Shown in pieces: positions 52,141 through 59,941 of a DNA stretch of 64,000 nucleotides; the first letter of the stretch is position 1; every line of letters begins with the position of its first letter. Source of the stretch: Nocardia arthritidis (GTDB lineage: Bacteria > Actinomycetota > Actinomycetes > Mycobacteriales > Mycobacteriaceae). The notes below the pieces were generated by a model. The model searched no databases. It saw only the letters and a list, made by a program, of their open reading frames with translations, and had not been told where the DNA came from. The stretch lies in the NCBI RefSeq assembly GCF_011801145.1, contig NZ_CP046172.1, forward strand, positions 310,001 through 374,000. The letters run 5' to 3'. Both the position numbers and the translations under genes were made by a program.

Positions 52141-53064
52141 ATGTCCAACCGCGATCGCCTGCTCGGCCTCACCGTCGTCGTGCTGTGGGGGCTGAACTTC
52201 CTCGCCATCCACATCGGCCTCGACCACTTCCCGCCGTTCTTCTTCGCGGGCCTGCGCTTCGCGGTGGTCGGCATTCCGGCCCTGCTGTTCATCCCGCGCC
52301 CGAATGTGCGCATGCGGTGGATCCTGTTGTATGGCATCGGTTTCGGTGTGTTGCAGTTCGCCTTCCTGTTCACCGCGATGCGGGTGGGCATGCCGACCGG
52401 GCTGGCTTCGCTGGTGCTGCAATCCTCCGCGCCGTTCACCGTGCTGCTCGGCGCGGTATTCCTGCGTGAACGGTTGCGGCCGATTCAGTTGGCGGGCATC
52501 GCGATCGCCGTGACGGGTATGGCGGTGATCGCCTGGGATCGGCTCGAACACGCGACACTGCTGCCCGTGCTGCTGACGCTGGCGGGCGGGTTCGGTTGGG
52601 CCATCGGCAATATCGGCGCGCGGCAGGCCGGCGCGGAATCACCCGATCTCAACCCGCTGCACCTGACGCTGTGGATCACCGCCGTCCCGGCCCTGCCGTT
52701 GTTCGCCATCTCGGCCTTCGCCGAGGGCCCGGCCACCGGCCTGCGCGCGCTCGGCGATTCGTTCTCGGCGGCCGGTTGGCCCGCGCTGGCCGCGCTCGCC
52801 TACATCGTTGTGCTGGCGACCATCTGCGGCAGCGGTCTGTGGACCTATCTGATGAGCCGCTACCCCGCGGGGACGGTCGCGCCGTTCTCGCTGTTGGTTC
52901 CGGTGGTCGGTATCGCGGCGGCCTGGGCGTTCCTCGGTGAGGTGCCGACGGTTTTGTCGCTGCTGGGCGGGGTCGTGGTGATCGCGGGGGCCTTCCTGGC
53001 GACATCGGCTCGGCGCAAGGTGGCGATCGTCGCGTCGCCGCAGCCGGAGCTCGTCAAGGTCTGA
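52141..53064 (+). CDS. EamA (DMT superfamily) transporter
   Basis: The 307-residue protein has ten predicted helices in two EamA repeats: RLLGLTVVVLWGLNFLAIHI, LRFAVVGIPALLFIPR and ASLVLQSSAPFTVLLGAVFL in the first; LLTLAGGFGWAIGNIGARQA, ALAYIVVLATICGSGLWTYL and APFSLLVPVVGIAAAWAFLG in the second. ATG 52141 follows TAGGGAG. This family exports amino acids and other metabolites; the adjacent LysR gene probably controls it. Confidence 0.92.
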   Translation: MSNRDRLLGLTVVVLWGLNFLAIHIGLDHFPPFFFAGLRFAVVGIPALLFIPRPNVRMRWILLYGIGFGVLQFAFLFTAMRVGMPTGLASLVLQSSAPFTVLLGAVFLRERLRPIQLAGIAIAVTGMAVIAWDRLEHATLLPVLLTLAGGFGWAIGNIGARQAGAESPDLNPLHLTLWITAVPALPLFAISAFAEGPATGLRALGDSFSAAGWPALAALAYIVVLATICGSGLWTYLMSRYPAGTVAPFSLLVPVVGIAAAWAFLGEVPTVLSLLGGVVVIAGAFLATSARRKVAIVASPQPELVKV

Positions 53065-53240
53065 TAGGCCGAAAACCGTTGTGCCGCCGGTAAATCGGCC
53101 GACCGGACGAAACAGCTTACGCCACCGTGCTATCCGCCCCGGCCAGAATGGCCGAACCTGCATACTCACCCGCAACCGACTCGCCTTACAGTATTGGCCG
53201 ACGTGGCAGGTCGGTCCTAGGTCAGGCAGCAGAGCGGCGC

Positions 53241-55004
53241 ATGGCAGAACAGCGATCAGCGATTTCGCGACGGGCGATTCTCCGGGGCACCGTCGCGGTG
53301 GGGATAGCGGGTGCGGTGGCGGGCGGCTTCGGCGCCGCGACCGCCCTGGCGGGCCGTGACGGTAGACGGGTCGCGGTACTCGGCGGCGGCGTCGCGGGAT
53401 TGACGGCGGCACATGAGCTGAGCGAGCGCGGATTCGACGTCACCGTCTACGAGCGGCGCGCGCTCGGCGGTAAGGCGCGAAGTATTCCGGTGCCGGGCAG
53501 CGGCACCGGCGGCCGACCGGAGCTACCGGGGGAGCACGGCTTCCGCTTCTTCCCCGGCTTCTACCAACACATTCCGGACACCATGCGCCGGATCCCGTTC
53601 GGCGACAACCCGAATGGCGTCTGGAACAATCTGCTCGCGGTCTCCGAGGCGCGTTTCTCCCGGCGCGACGGCGACGACTACCGGATCCCGCTGCGCTCCG
53701 GCGGCGGCACCCTGACGCCGGACACGTTCCGGGAGTCCGTCAGCGCGATGATCGCCACCGCGCTCAAGATGCCCGCCGCAGAGGCGGGCTACTTCGCCGA
53801 ACGCCTGCTCGTCTTCAATTCCAGTTGTGACGCAAGGCGTTTCGGTGAGTGGGAGCACACATCGTGGAGCGACTACGTCGCCGGGCACGATCGTTCACAC
53901 GAATTCCGCGCCCTGCTCTCCCGCACCCTCACCAGCATCATGGTGGCCGCGAAGGAGAGCGTCGCCAGCGTCCGCACGATCGGCAATATGGGCGAACAAT
54001 TCCTCGGCAACCCGAGGGAGGTCGGCAACGACGGCGGCCTGGACCGGGTGCTGAACGGCCCGACGAGCCGGGTCTGGCTGGATCCGTGGGTGCGCCGATT
54101 GCGCGAGCTCGGCGTGAATTTCGTGCTCGGCGCCGAGGTGCGCGGGCTCGACGTGCGCGACAAACGCATCACCGGCGCGCGCATCGTCGATCAGCAGGGC
54201 AACCAGAGTTCGGTCGCCGCAGACTATTTCGTCGTCGCGGTGCCCGCCGAGCAGGCCCGCACCCTGTGGTCGCCGGACATACTCGCCATCCGCCCGGAAT
54301 TGGCCGCGATGAACCGGCTCACCTGCGACTGGATGAACGGCATCCAGTTCTACATGCGGGCCCCGCTCGATATCGCGCGCGGGCACACCGCATACATCGA
54401 TTCGCAGTGGTCGCTCACCTCGATCAGCCAAAACCAAATGTGGGCAACCAAAGTCACCGAATTCGGCGACGGTTCGGTGCAGGATTGCCTGTCCGTCGAC
54501 ATCTCGGATTGGAACAGCCCCGGCATGCTCTACGGCAAGCCCGCCAAGGAGTGCACTCCCGAGGAGATCTCCCGCGAGGTGTGGGCGCAGCTGACCGCCC
54601 ACCTGAACGATCGCGGCGAGCTGCTGCGCGCCGCGGATCTGCACTCGTGGTTCCTCGATCCGGGCATCTCCTGGCAGCAGGACAAGGGCCGAAATGCCAA
54701 CGCCGATCCGCTGCTCATCAATACCGCAGGCTCGTGGGAGTTCCGCCCCGAGCCGCACGGTGCGCTCGAAAATCTGTTTCTGGCAGGCGATTACGTGCGC
54801 ACCAATGTCGATCTGGCCACCATGGAGGGCGCCAACGAGTCCGCGCGCGCCGCGGTGAACGCGCTGCTGGATGTCGCCGGTTCGGACGCGGCGCGCTGCA
54901 AGATGTTCTGCCTGTATCGCGCGCCGGAGCTGGAGCCGCTGCGCAAGATCGACGCCGAACGGTTCGCGGCCGGCCAGGCCAATATGTTCGACACCAGACT
55001 GTGA
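53241..55004 (+). CDS. Tat-exported FAD-dependent oxidoreductase (phytoene desaturase/hydroxysqualene dehydroxylase-like)
   Basis: The 587-residue flavoprotein starts at ATG 53241; the N-terminus has a twin-Arg signal (SRRAILRGTVAVGIAGAVAG), so it should be exported folded through Tat. The FAD-binding motif is VAVLGGGVAGLTAAHELSER. The following GLGG-type GGKARSIPVPGSG and the LPGEHGFRFFPGFYQHIPDT loop are typical of carotenoid/terpenoid flavoproteins. The C-terminal part has LFLAGDYVRTNVDLATMEGA and ends MFDTRL. A Tat signal is unusual for the squalene/phytoene group. It has no adjacent carotenoid genes. Confidence 0.82.
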   Translation: MAEQRSAISRRAILRGTVAVGIAGAVAGGFGAATALAGRDGRRVAVLGGGVAGLTAAHELSERGFDVTVYERRALGGKARSIPVPGSGTGGRPELPGEHGFRFFPGFYQHIPDTMRRIPFGDNPNGVWNNLLAVSEARFSRRDGDDYRIPLRSGGGTLTPDTFRESVSAMIATALKMPAAEAGYFAERLLVFNSSCDARRFGEWEHTSWSDYVAGHDRSHEFRALLSRTLTSIMVAAKESVASVRTIGNMGEQFLGNPREVGNDGGLDRVLNGPTSRVWLDPWVRRLRELGVNFVLGAEVRGLDVRDKRITGARIVDQQGNQSSVAADYFVVAVPAEQARTLWSPDILAIRPELAAMNRLTCDWMNGIQFYMRAPLDIARGHTAYIDSQWSLTSISQNQMWATKVTEFGDGSVQDCLSVDISDWNSPGMLYGKPAKECTPEEISREVWAQLTAHLNDRGELLRAADLHSWFLDPGISWQQDKGRNANADPLLINTAGSWEFRPEPHGALENLFLAGDYVRTNVDLATMEGANESARAAVNALLDVAGSDAARCKMFCLYRAPELEPLRKIDAERFAAGQANMFDTRL

Positions 55005-55061
55005 GGGATCTCCTGTCCGGAAGGGTGTTTCGCACCGTATGCCGGATGGTTGGATCGAATT

Positions 55062-55703
55062 GTGAGCAATACCACGGAGATCAGCGAAATCAACGATCCG
55101 GCCGAGCTCCGCGAGCTGCTCGGCGAGGTCGGCGTCCGCGCGGCCACCAAGGAGCGCACGGAATTACACGCCTGGGACCGGGCCTGGATCGCGAACTCAC
55201 CGTTCGTCGTCGTGAGCACCAGCGACGAGCACGGCAACTGTGACGCATCGCCGAAGGGCGACCCGGCTGGCTTCGTCAAGGTGCTCGACGACACCACCGT
55301 CGCCGTCCCGGAACGGCCCGGAAACCGCAGGGGCGACGGATATTTCAACATCTTGCGCAACCCGCACGTCGGCCTGCTCTTCCTGGTCCCGGGCCGCGGC
55401 GAGACGCTGCGGGTGAACGGCCGCGCCCGGCTGATCCGCGAGGCACCCTATTTCGACGACATGATCGTGCGCGGCCATCGCCCGATCCTGGCGATGGAGG
55501 TGGCCATCGACACGATCTACTTCCACTGCGCCAAGGCGATGCTGCGCAGTTCGCTGTGGCAGCCGCAGGACTGGCCGGAGCCCTCGCTGCCCGGCCCGGC
55601 CCGGATCGTGAAGGATATCCAGGCCGATATCACCGAATCGGTCGCCGACCTGGAACGCCACTACTCGCCCGAGAACTACCGCAAAAAGCTCTACCAGGAC
55701 TGA
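55062..55703 (+). CDS. MSMEG_1061-like PPOX (pyridoxamine phosphate oxidase fold) protein
   Basis: The 213-residue split-barrel protein reads RTELHAWDRAWIANSPFVVV, DASPKGDPAGFVKVLDDTTV and PERPGNRRGDGYFNILRNPH, followed by GLLFLVPGRGETLRVNGRAR, the signature of the large FMN-dependent PPOX group. The C-terminal FHCAKAMLRSSLWQPQDWPE is also typical. GTG 55062 is the likely start; TTG 55050 is also in frame. It is 58 bases after the flavoprotein and probably follows it in one unit. Confidence 0.88.
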   Translation: MSNTTEISEINDPAELRELLGEVGVRAATKERTELHAWDRAWIANSPFVVVSTSDEHGNCDASPKGDPAGFVKVLDDTTVAVPERPGNRRGDGYFNILRNPHVGLLFLVPGRGETLRVNGRARLIREAPYFDDMIVRGHRPILAMEVAIDTIYFHCAKAMLRSSLWQPQDWPEPSLPGPARIVKDIQADITESVADLERHYSPENYRKKLYQD

Positions 55704-55765
55704 CCGTGGGCCGCGCCACCGCACCACGGCGCGCCACGCTCACCCGGCGAACATAGACTCGCGGC

Positions 55766-57004
55766 GTGGCAGATATTTCGGTGCGTGGGCGGATCGCGCT
55801 GCTGGCGGCGGCCGCGGCGTCGTGGGCCTCGCAGAAGGCGGGCCGGGGCAAGGGATCGATGATCGGCGGGCTCATCGCGCTGCGGATCGACGGCACCATC
55901 ATGAAACAGCTAGGGCGCGATCGCCGCACCGTGCTGGTCACCGGCACCAACGGCAAATCGACCACGACCAGAATGACCACGGCGGCGCTGAGCACCATCG
56001 GCCGCGTCGCGACGCAGGCCGACGGCGCCAATATGGACGCGGGCATCGTCGCCGCGCTCAGCGCCGACCGGCACGCGCCGCTGGCCGCGATCGAGGTCGA
56101 CGAACTGCATCTGCCGCACGTCACCGACGCACTGAATCCGGCAGCGGTCGTGCTGCTGAACCTCAGCCGCGATCAGCTGGACCGCGTCGGCGAGATCAAT
56201 ATGATCGAGCGCAAGCTGCGCACCGGCCTGGCCGGGCATCCGGATACCGTGGTGATCGCCAACTGCGACGATGTGCTGGTCACCTCGATCGCCTACGACC
56301 ATCCGAATGTGGTGTGGGTGGCCGCGGGCAGCGGCTGGTCGGTGGACGCGACGAGCTGCCCGCGCAGCGGCGAGCCGATCATCTGGGAGGGTGCGCACTG
56401 GCGCAGCACCGGCGCGGATTTCCAACGGCCGGAACCGGATTGGTGGCTCGACGGGAACGACCTGTGCGGTCCCGACGGGGTGCGGCTGCCATTGGAACTG
56501 GCGCTGCCCGGCCGGGCGAATCGCGGCAACGCCGCACAGGCCGTCGCCGCCGCGGTCGCGCTCGGCGCCGATGCGGCGCAGGCCACCGCCGCGGCGGGCA
56601 CCGTGCGGGAGATCGCGGGCCGCTACCGGACCGTCCAGGTCGGCGAGCATGCCGCCCGGCTGCTACTCGCCAAGAATCCGGCGGGCTGGCAGGAGGCGCT
56701 CTCGATGATCGAACCCGCCGCGGCCGGACTGGTGATCGCAGTGAACGGCCAGGTGCCCGATGGCGAGGATCTGTCCTGGCTGTGGGATGTGCGATTCGAA
56801 CATTTCGAGGGCATGCAGGTGGTGGCCGCCGGTGAGCGCGCCACCGACCTCGCCGTGCGGCTCACCTACGCCGGTGTCGAGCACACCACCGTGCCGGATC
56901 CGTTGCGCGCCATCGCATCCTGCCCGGCGGGCCGGGTCGAGGTGCTGGCAAACTACACCGCATTCCGTGATCTCAACCGCGACCTCGAGGAGCGGACAGC
57001 ATGA
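55766..57004 (+). CDS. murT: lipid II isoglutaminyl synthase subunit MurT
   Basis: MurT is the Mur-ligase-like subunit that activates D-Glu of lipid II for amidation by ammonia from GatD. The 412-residue protein has the P-loop GTNGKSTT at 60-66, the Mur middle-domain EVDELHLPHV and the DUF1727 C-terminal domain with LSWLWDVRFEHFEG (catalytic Asp region) and AIASCPAGRVEVLANYTAFR. The zinc-ribbon segment between residues 190 and 235 has only one Cys pair member (C198) instead of four. Its stop overlaps the gatD start by four bases (ATGA). Start GTG at 55766. Confidence 0.94.
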   Translation: MADISVRGRIALLAAAAASWASQKAGRGKGSMIGGLIALRIDGTIMKQLGRDRRTVLVTGTNGKSTTTRMTTAALSTIGRVATQADGANMDAGIVAALSADRHAPLAAIEVDELHLPHVTDALNPAAVVLLNLSRDQLDRVGEINMIERKLRTGLAGHPDTVVIANCDDVLVTSIAYDHPNVVWVAAGSGWSVDATSCPRSGEPIIWEGAHWRSTGADFQRPEPDWWLDGNDLCGPDGVRLPLELALPGRANRGNAAQAVAAAVALGADAAQATAAAGTVREIAGRYRTVQVGEHAARLLLAKNPAGWQEALSMIEPAAAGLVIAVNGQVPDGEDLSWLWDVRFEHFEGMQVVAAGERATDLAVRLTYAGVEHTTVPDPLRAIASCPAGRVEVLANYTAFRDLNRDLEERTA

Positions 57005-57711
57005 CCGATTCGACGGTGCGCATCGGCCTGGTATTGCCCGATGTGATGGGTACCTACGGTGACGGCGGCAATGCGGTGGTCCTGCGTCAGCGCCTGCGCA
57101 TGCGCGGCTACGACGCCGAGATCGTCGAGATCACGCTGCCCGAGCCGGTACCCAACTCGCTGGACATCTATACCCTTGGCGGCGCGGAGGATTCGGCGCA
57201 GCGGCTGGCCACCCGACACCTGCAGCGGTATCCCGGCCTACAGGAGGCGGCCGCGAAAGGCGCACCGGTGCTTGCCATTTGCGCGGCGATCCAGGTGCTC
57301 GGCCAGTGGTACGAGACCTCGACGGGCGAGCGCGTCGACGGTGTCGGCCTGATCGACGTCACCACCTCGCCGCAGCACCGCCGCGCGATCGGCGAGGTGA
57401 CCACCGCCCCGCTGCTCGACGGCCTGACCGCGCCGCTCACCGGATTCGAAAATCACCGTGGCGGAACCAAACTCGGCGGTGACGCGGCCGGGTTGGCGCG
57501 CGTCACCCGGGGTGTCGGCAACGGTGTCGGCGACGGTTTGGAGGGGGTGGTCCAGGGTTCGGTGCTCGGCACCTACATGCACGGCCCGGCGCTGGCCCGC
57601 AATCCGGAACTGGCCGATCTGATCCTGCGGCGCGCGCTCGGCGTATCCGAGCTGGCGCCGCTCGATCTGCCCGAGGTGGATCGGCTGCGCCGCGAGCGAC
57701 TGCGCGCCTGA
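57001..57711 (+). CDS. gatD: lipid II isoglutaminyl synthase glutaminase subunit GatD
   Basis: A 236-residue class I glutamine amidotransferase that supplies ammonia to MurT. The nucleophile Cys94 lies in LAICAAIQVLGQ, the histidine is at about 194 in TYMHGPALARN, and the family's LGGAEDSAQ and GFENHRGGTKLG are present. The nucleophile elbow reads CAAIQ rather than the usual CGGYQ. Amidation of peptidoglycan D-iso-Glu affects cross-linking and lysozyme resistance. Translational coupling with murT ensures a stoichiometric complex. Confidence 0.94.
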   Translation: MTDSTVRIGLVLPDVMGTYGDGGNAVVLRQRLRMRGYDAEIVEITLPEPVPNSLDIYTLGGAEDSAQRLATRHLQRYPGLQEAAAKGAPVLAICAAIQVLGQWYETSTGERVDGVGLIDVTTSPQHRRAIGEVTTAPLLDGLTAPLTGFENHRGGTKLGGDAAGLARVTRGVGNGVGDGLEGVVQGSVLGTYMHGPALARNPELADLILRRALGVSELAPLDLPEVDRLRRERLRA

Positions 57712-57714
57712 CGG

Positions 57715-58056
57715 TTACTCCGCCGCGCTGCCATCGGTGCGCGGCGGAATCGCCCACCGCGCGTAGGTGTATTCCGGCGATACCGTGATCACATCGCATA
57801 CCCGCACCAGCGCTTCGGGTATCGTGCCGTCGAAATGCGTTGTGTCGGGGACGATTACGGCCTCGGCGCCGTTTTTGGCCACCACTTCGAGCAGCTTCTG
57901 CTCCGGCTGCTCGGTCTCCCGGCCGAACACCACGGTCTTCGACAGCTCGTAGCCGAGGCGCCGGGCCAGGCTGCGAATCCGGGTCTCGTCCCAGGTCTGG
58001 GAGACGCCGGAAATATCGCGGCGCAGGTAGCCGATCGCCATCGGCCGGGCGCTCAT
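57715..58056 (-). CDS. resolvase-fold protein lacking the catalytic serine
   Basis: The 113-residue protein begins ARPMAIGYLRRDISGVSQTW and has the alternating helix/strand layout of a serine-recombinase N-terminal domain (RIRSLARRLGYEL, KNGAEAVIVPDTTHFDG). The usual YxRVS nucleophile is replaced by YLRRD, so it should not recombine DNA. ATG 58056 follows GGGAAGG. Proteins of this kind occur in Nocardia and are probably sensory or structural. It is divergent from a truncated Scr1-type regulator, three bases after the gatD stop. Confidence 0.65.
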   Translation of the reverse strand: MSARPMAIGYLRRDISGVSQTWDETRIRSLARRLGYELSKTVVFGRETEQPEQKLLEVVAKNGAEAVIVPDTTHFDGTIPEALVRVCDVITVSPEYTYARWAIPPRTDGSAAE

Positions 58057-58299
58057 CGTCGTCCTTCCCGCTGGCCCTGCATCGATCCGGTGCGGGTCGA
58101 TCCGGTTGGCGGCATCGCTCCCCCTGCTTGTCGTGTGCGTTAACACCTGAGTGAAGTGTGCTGCATCGATCGGATCCACGGTAGCGTTGCAAGGGGATGG
58201 CCGATGGACCCAACCGCCGTCGGGTTCGGCTTCGAACTACCGGTGGCGGTTTCGTCGGCGTGTGCCCGATGGCCGTTTTCCTACTGGAGGAGACGCACC

Positions 58300-58935
58300 G
58301 TGATACCTGGCTGGCTTCGTAAAGTCTTCGGGCACAACAGTATCGACGGGTACGTCGCGTGGCCGACACTGCTCGCCGACGGGTTCGCTCCGGTGCAGCG
58401 CCGGATACACGGCACCGAGGCGGCGGCCCGCTCGCTGCGCTGGTATCAACCCGAATTGATACCCGGGCTGTTACAGACCCGTGATTACGCGACCGAGGTG
58501 CTGCGGGCGTGTTCGGCTTTTCTCGACGGCCCGGGCGATCTGGAGGAGGCGGTCGACGCCAGGATGCAGCGCAAGACCGTGCTGCTCGACGAGGGCCACC
58601 GGTTCCACTTCCTGATCGGCGAGCCCGCGCTCTATCACACCCTCGGCGACGACCGGGTGATGCACCAGCAGCTGGAATATCTGCTGGAGGCTTTGAAAAC
58701 GCCGAGGACGACCATCGGCATAATTCCGCTGTCCGCGGAATTTCTTTGTCCGACAAACAGTTTCGTCCTGCATGACCGGACCAGCGCCGAGGTGGAGACC
58801 ATTTCGGCCGCCATCTCGGTGACGGCGGCAGACGAGGTCGCGCTCTACGAGCGCGCCTTCGAACTGCTTGCCGCACAGGCGGTGTGCGACGACGACGCCC
58901 GGATACTGATCGAGAAGGCCGCCCAGGGTCTCTAA
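58300..58935 (+). CDS. DUF5753 (Scr1-family antitoxin-like) protein without helix-turn-helix
   Basis: The 211-residue protein is almost wholly DUF5753: RSLRWYQPELIPGLLQTRDY, AVDARMQRKTVLLDEGHRFH, GEPALYHTLGDDRVMHQQLE and DEVALYERAFELLAAQAV. Normal Scr1-type regulators begin with an XRE helix-turn-helix of ~70 residues, absent here; the start GTG 58300 has GGAGGAG at the right spacing. The usual DUF397 partner is also missing. It overlaps the next gene convergently by four bases. Loss of the DNA-binding domain suggests a ligand-binding or antagonist function. Confidence 0.75.
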   Translation: MIPGWLRKVFGHNSIDGYVAWPTLLADGFAPVQRRIHGTEAAARSLRWYQPELIPGLLQTRDYATEVLRACSAFLDGPGDLEEAVDARMQRKTVLLDEGHRFHFLIGEPALYHTLGDDRVMHQQLEYLLEALKTPRTTIGIIPLSAEFLCPTNSFVLHDRTSAEVETISAAISVTAADEVALYERAFELLAAQAVCDDDARILIEKAAQGL

Positions 58936-59462
58936 CGCCGCTGCCGCGTGTTGGTGTCGTCGAGCTCCAGATCCGGCACCAACTGTTCGGGGAAGACGAA
59001 TTTCCGCATGGCCCACCAGCGGAAGATCATGGCGAGCAGCGTGCCGATGATGGTGGCACTGATGAAGTCGGCGATATTCTCCACCAACAGCGAGACATGC
59101 GGTGTCCGCAGCATGAAAACATAGCTGGACACCGCGAGCGGCAGCTGATTGATCACCATGCCGATCCCGGCGACCAGGAAGAACAGCGCCGCCTCATGCC
59201 TGCGCTCGCGCCCGCCGCGCGCGGTGAACGCCCACTCCCGGTTCAGCACATAGGACAGCACCGTGGCGACGAGCACCGCCACCACATTCGCCGTCACCGG
59301 CTTACCTTGCAGCACAGTCAATTTCAGCCCGAAGAAGAGCACCGACGTGGTGACGAACGCGATCGCCCCGACGACGAGGAACTTCAGCAGTTCCGCATGC
59401 CGGATGAACACCGAAAGCAGCGGCTTGGGCACCCACCCGGTCACCAACTGAGCAAAGGACAC
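58932..59462 (-). CDS. GtrA-family membrane protein
   Basis: The 176-residue protein has four hydrophobic helices in the GtrA arrangement: LKFLVVGAIAFVTTSVLFFG, NVVAVLVATVLSYVLNREWA, LFFLVAGIGMVINQLPLAVS and IGTLLAMIFRWWAMRKFVFP. The FRWWAMRKFVF end is characteristic. GtrA proteins support translocation or modification of polyprenyl-linked sugars for cell-wall polysaccharides such as arabinogalactan. No sugar transferase is adjacent here. Confidence 0.9.
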   Translation of the reverse strand: MSFAQLVTGWVPKPLLSVFIRHAELLKFLVVGAIAFVTTSVLFFGLKLTVLQGKPVTANVVAVLVATVLSYVLNREWAFTARGGRERRHEAALFFLVAGIGMVINQLPLAVSSYVFMLRTPHVSLLVENIADFISATIIGTLLAMIFRWWAMRKFVFPEQLVPDLELDDTNTRQRR

Positions 59463-59483
59463 TCCGTCAGCGTATCCGCGTAT

Positions 59484-59885
59484 TCACGCCGCCGCAGGCC
59501 CGAGCAGATCCCAGCGGTTACCGGCGATATCGAGGAATACCGCGACCCGGCCGTATGGTTCGTCGCGCGGGCCGTCCACGAATCGCACGCCGCGGGCGGC
59601 CATCCGCTCGTATGCGTCCGGAAAATCGTCCACTCGCAGGAAGAAACCGACCCGTCCCGCGACCTGGTGCCCGATCGCCGCGGTCTGCGCCGCACCGTCG
59701 GCGCGGGCGAGCAGGATTCCGGTGGTCGCGCCCGGCGGCCGCACCACGACCCAGCGTTTCGGTCGGCCACCGTGGGTGGTGAATGCCGGTGTGTCCTCGA
59801 CCAATTCGAAACCGAGTAGCTCGACGAAGAATTCGATCGCGGGGTCGTACTCGGCCACGACGATGCTGACCAGCTCCAGATGCAC
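59484..59885 (-). CDS. VOC family protein
   Basis: A 133-residue two-repeat glyoxalase-fold protein: HLELVSIVVAEYDPAIEFFV at the start, then HQVAGRVGFFLRVDDFPDAY and RVAVFLDIAGNRWDLLGPAA. The C-terminal metal strand VFLDIAGNRWDL matches the family. ATG 59885 has TGGAGC upstream. Substrate unknown. It sits between GtrA and the EspI-like ATPase, in the same direction. Confidence 0.85.
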   Translation of the reverse strand: MHLELVSIVVAEYDPAIEFFVELLGFELVEDTPAFTTHGGRPKRWVVVRPPGATTGILLARADGAAQTAAIGHQVAGRVGFFLRVDDFPDAYERMAARGVRFVDGPRDEPYGRVAVFLDIAGNRWDLLGPAAA

Positions 59886-59941
59886 GCTCGGAAACTACCG
59901 AGCGGCGCGGCCCGGCGAAAACTGCCGGGCCGCATCGTGAT

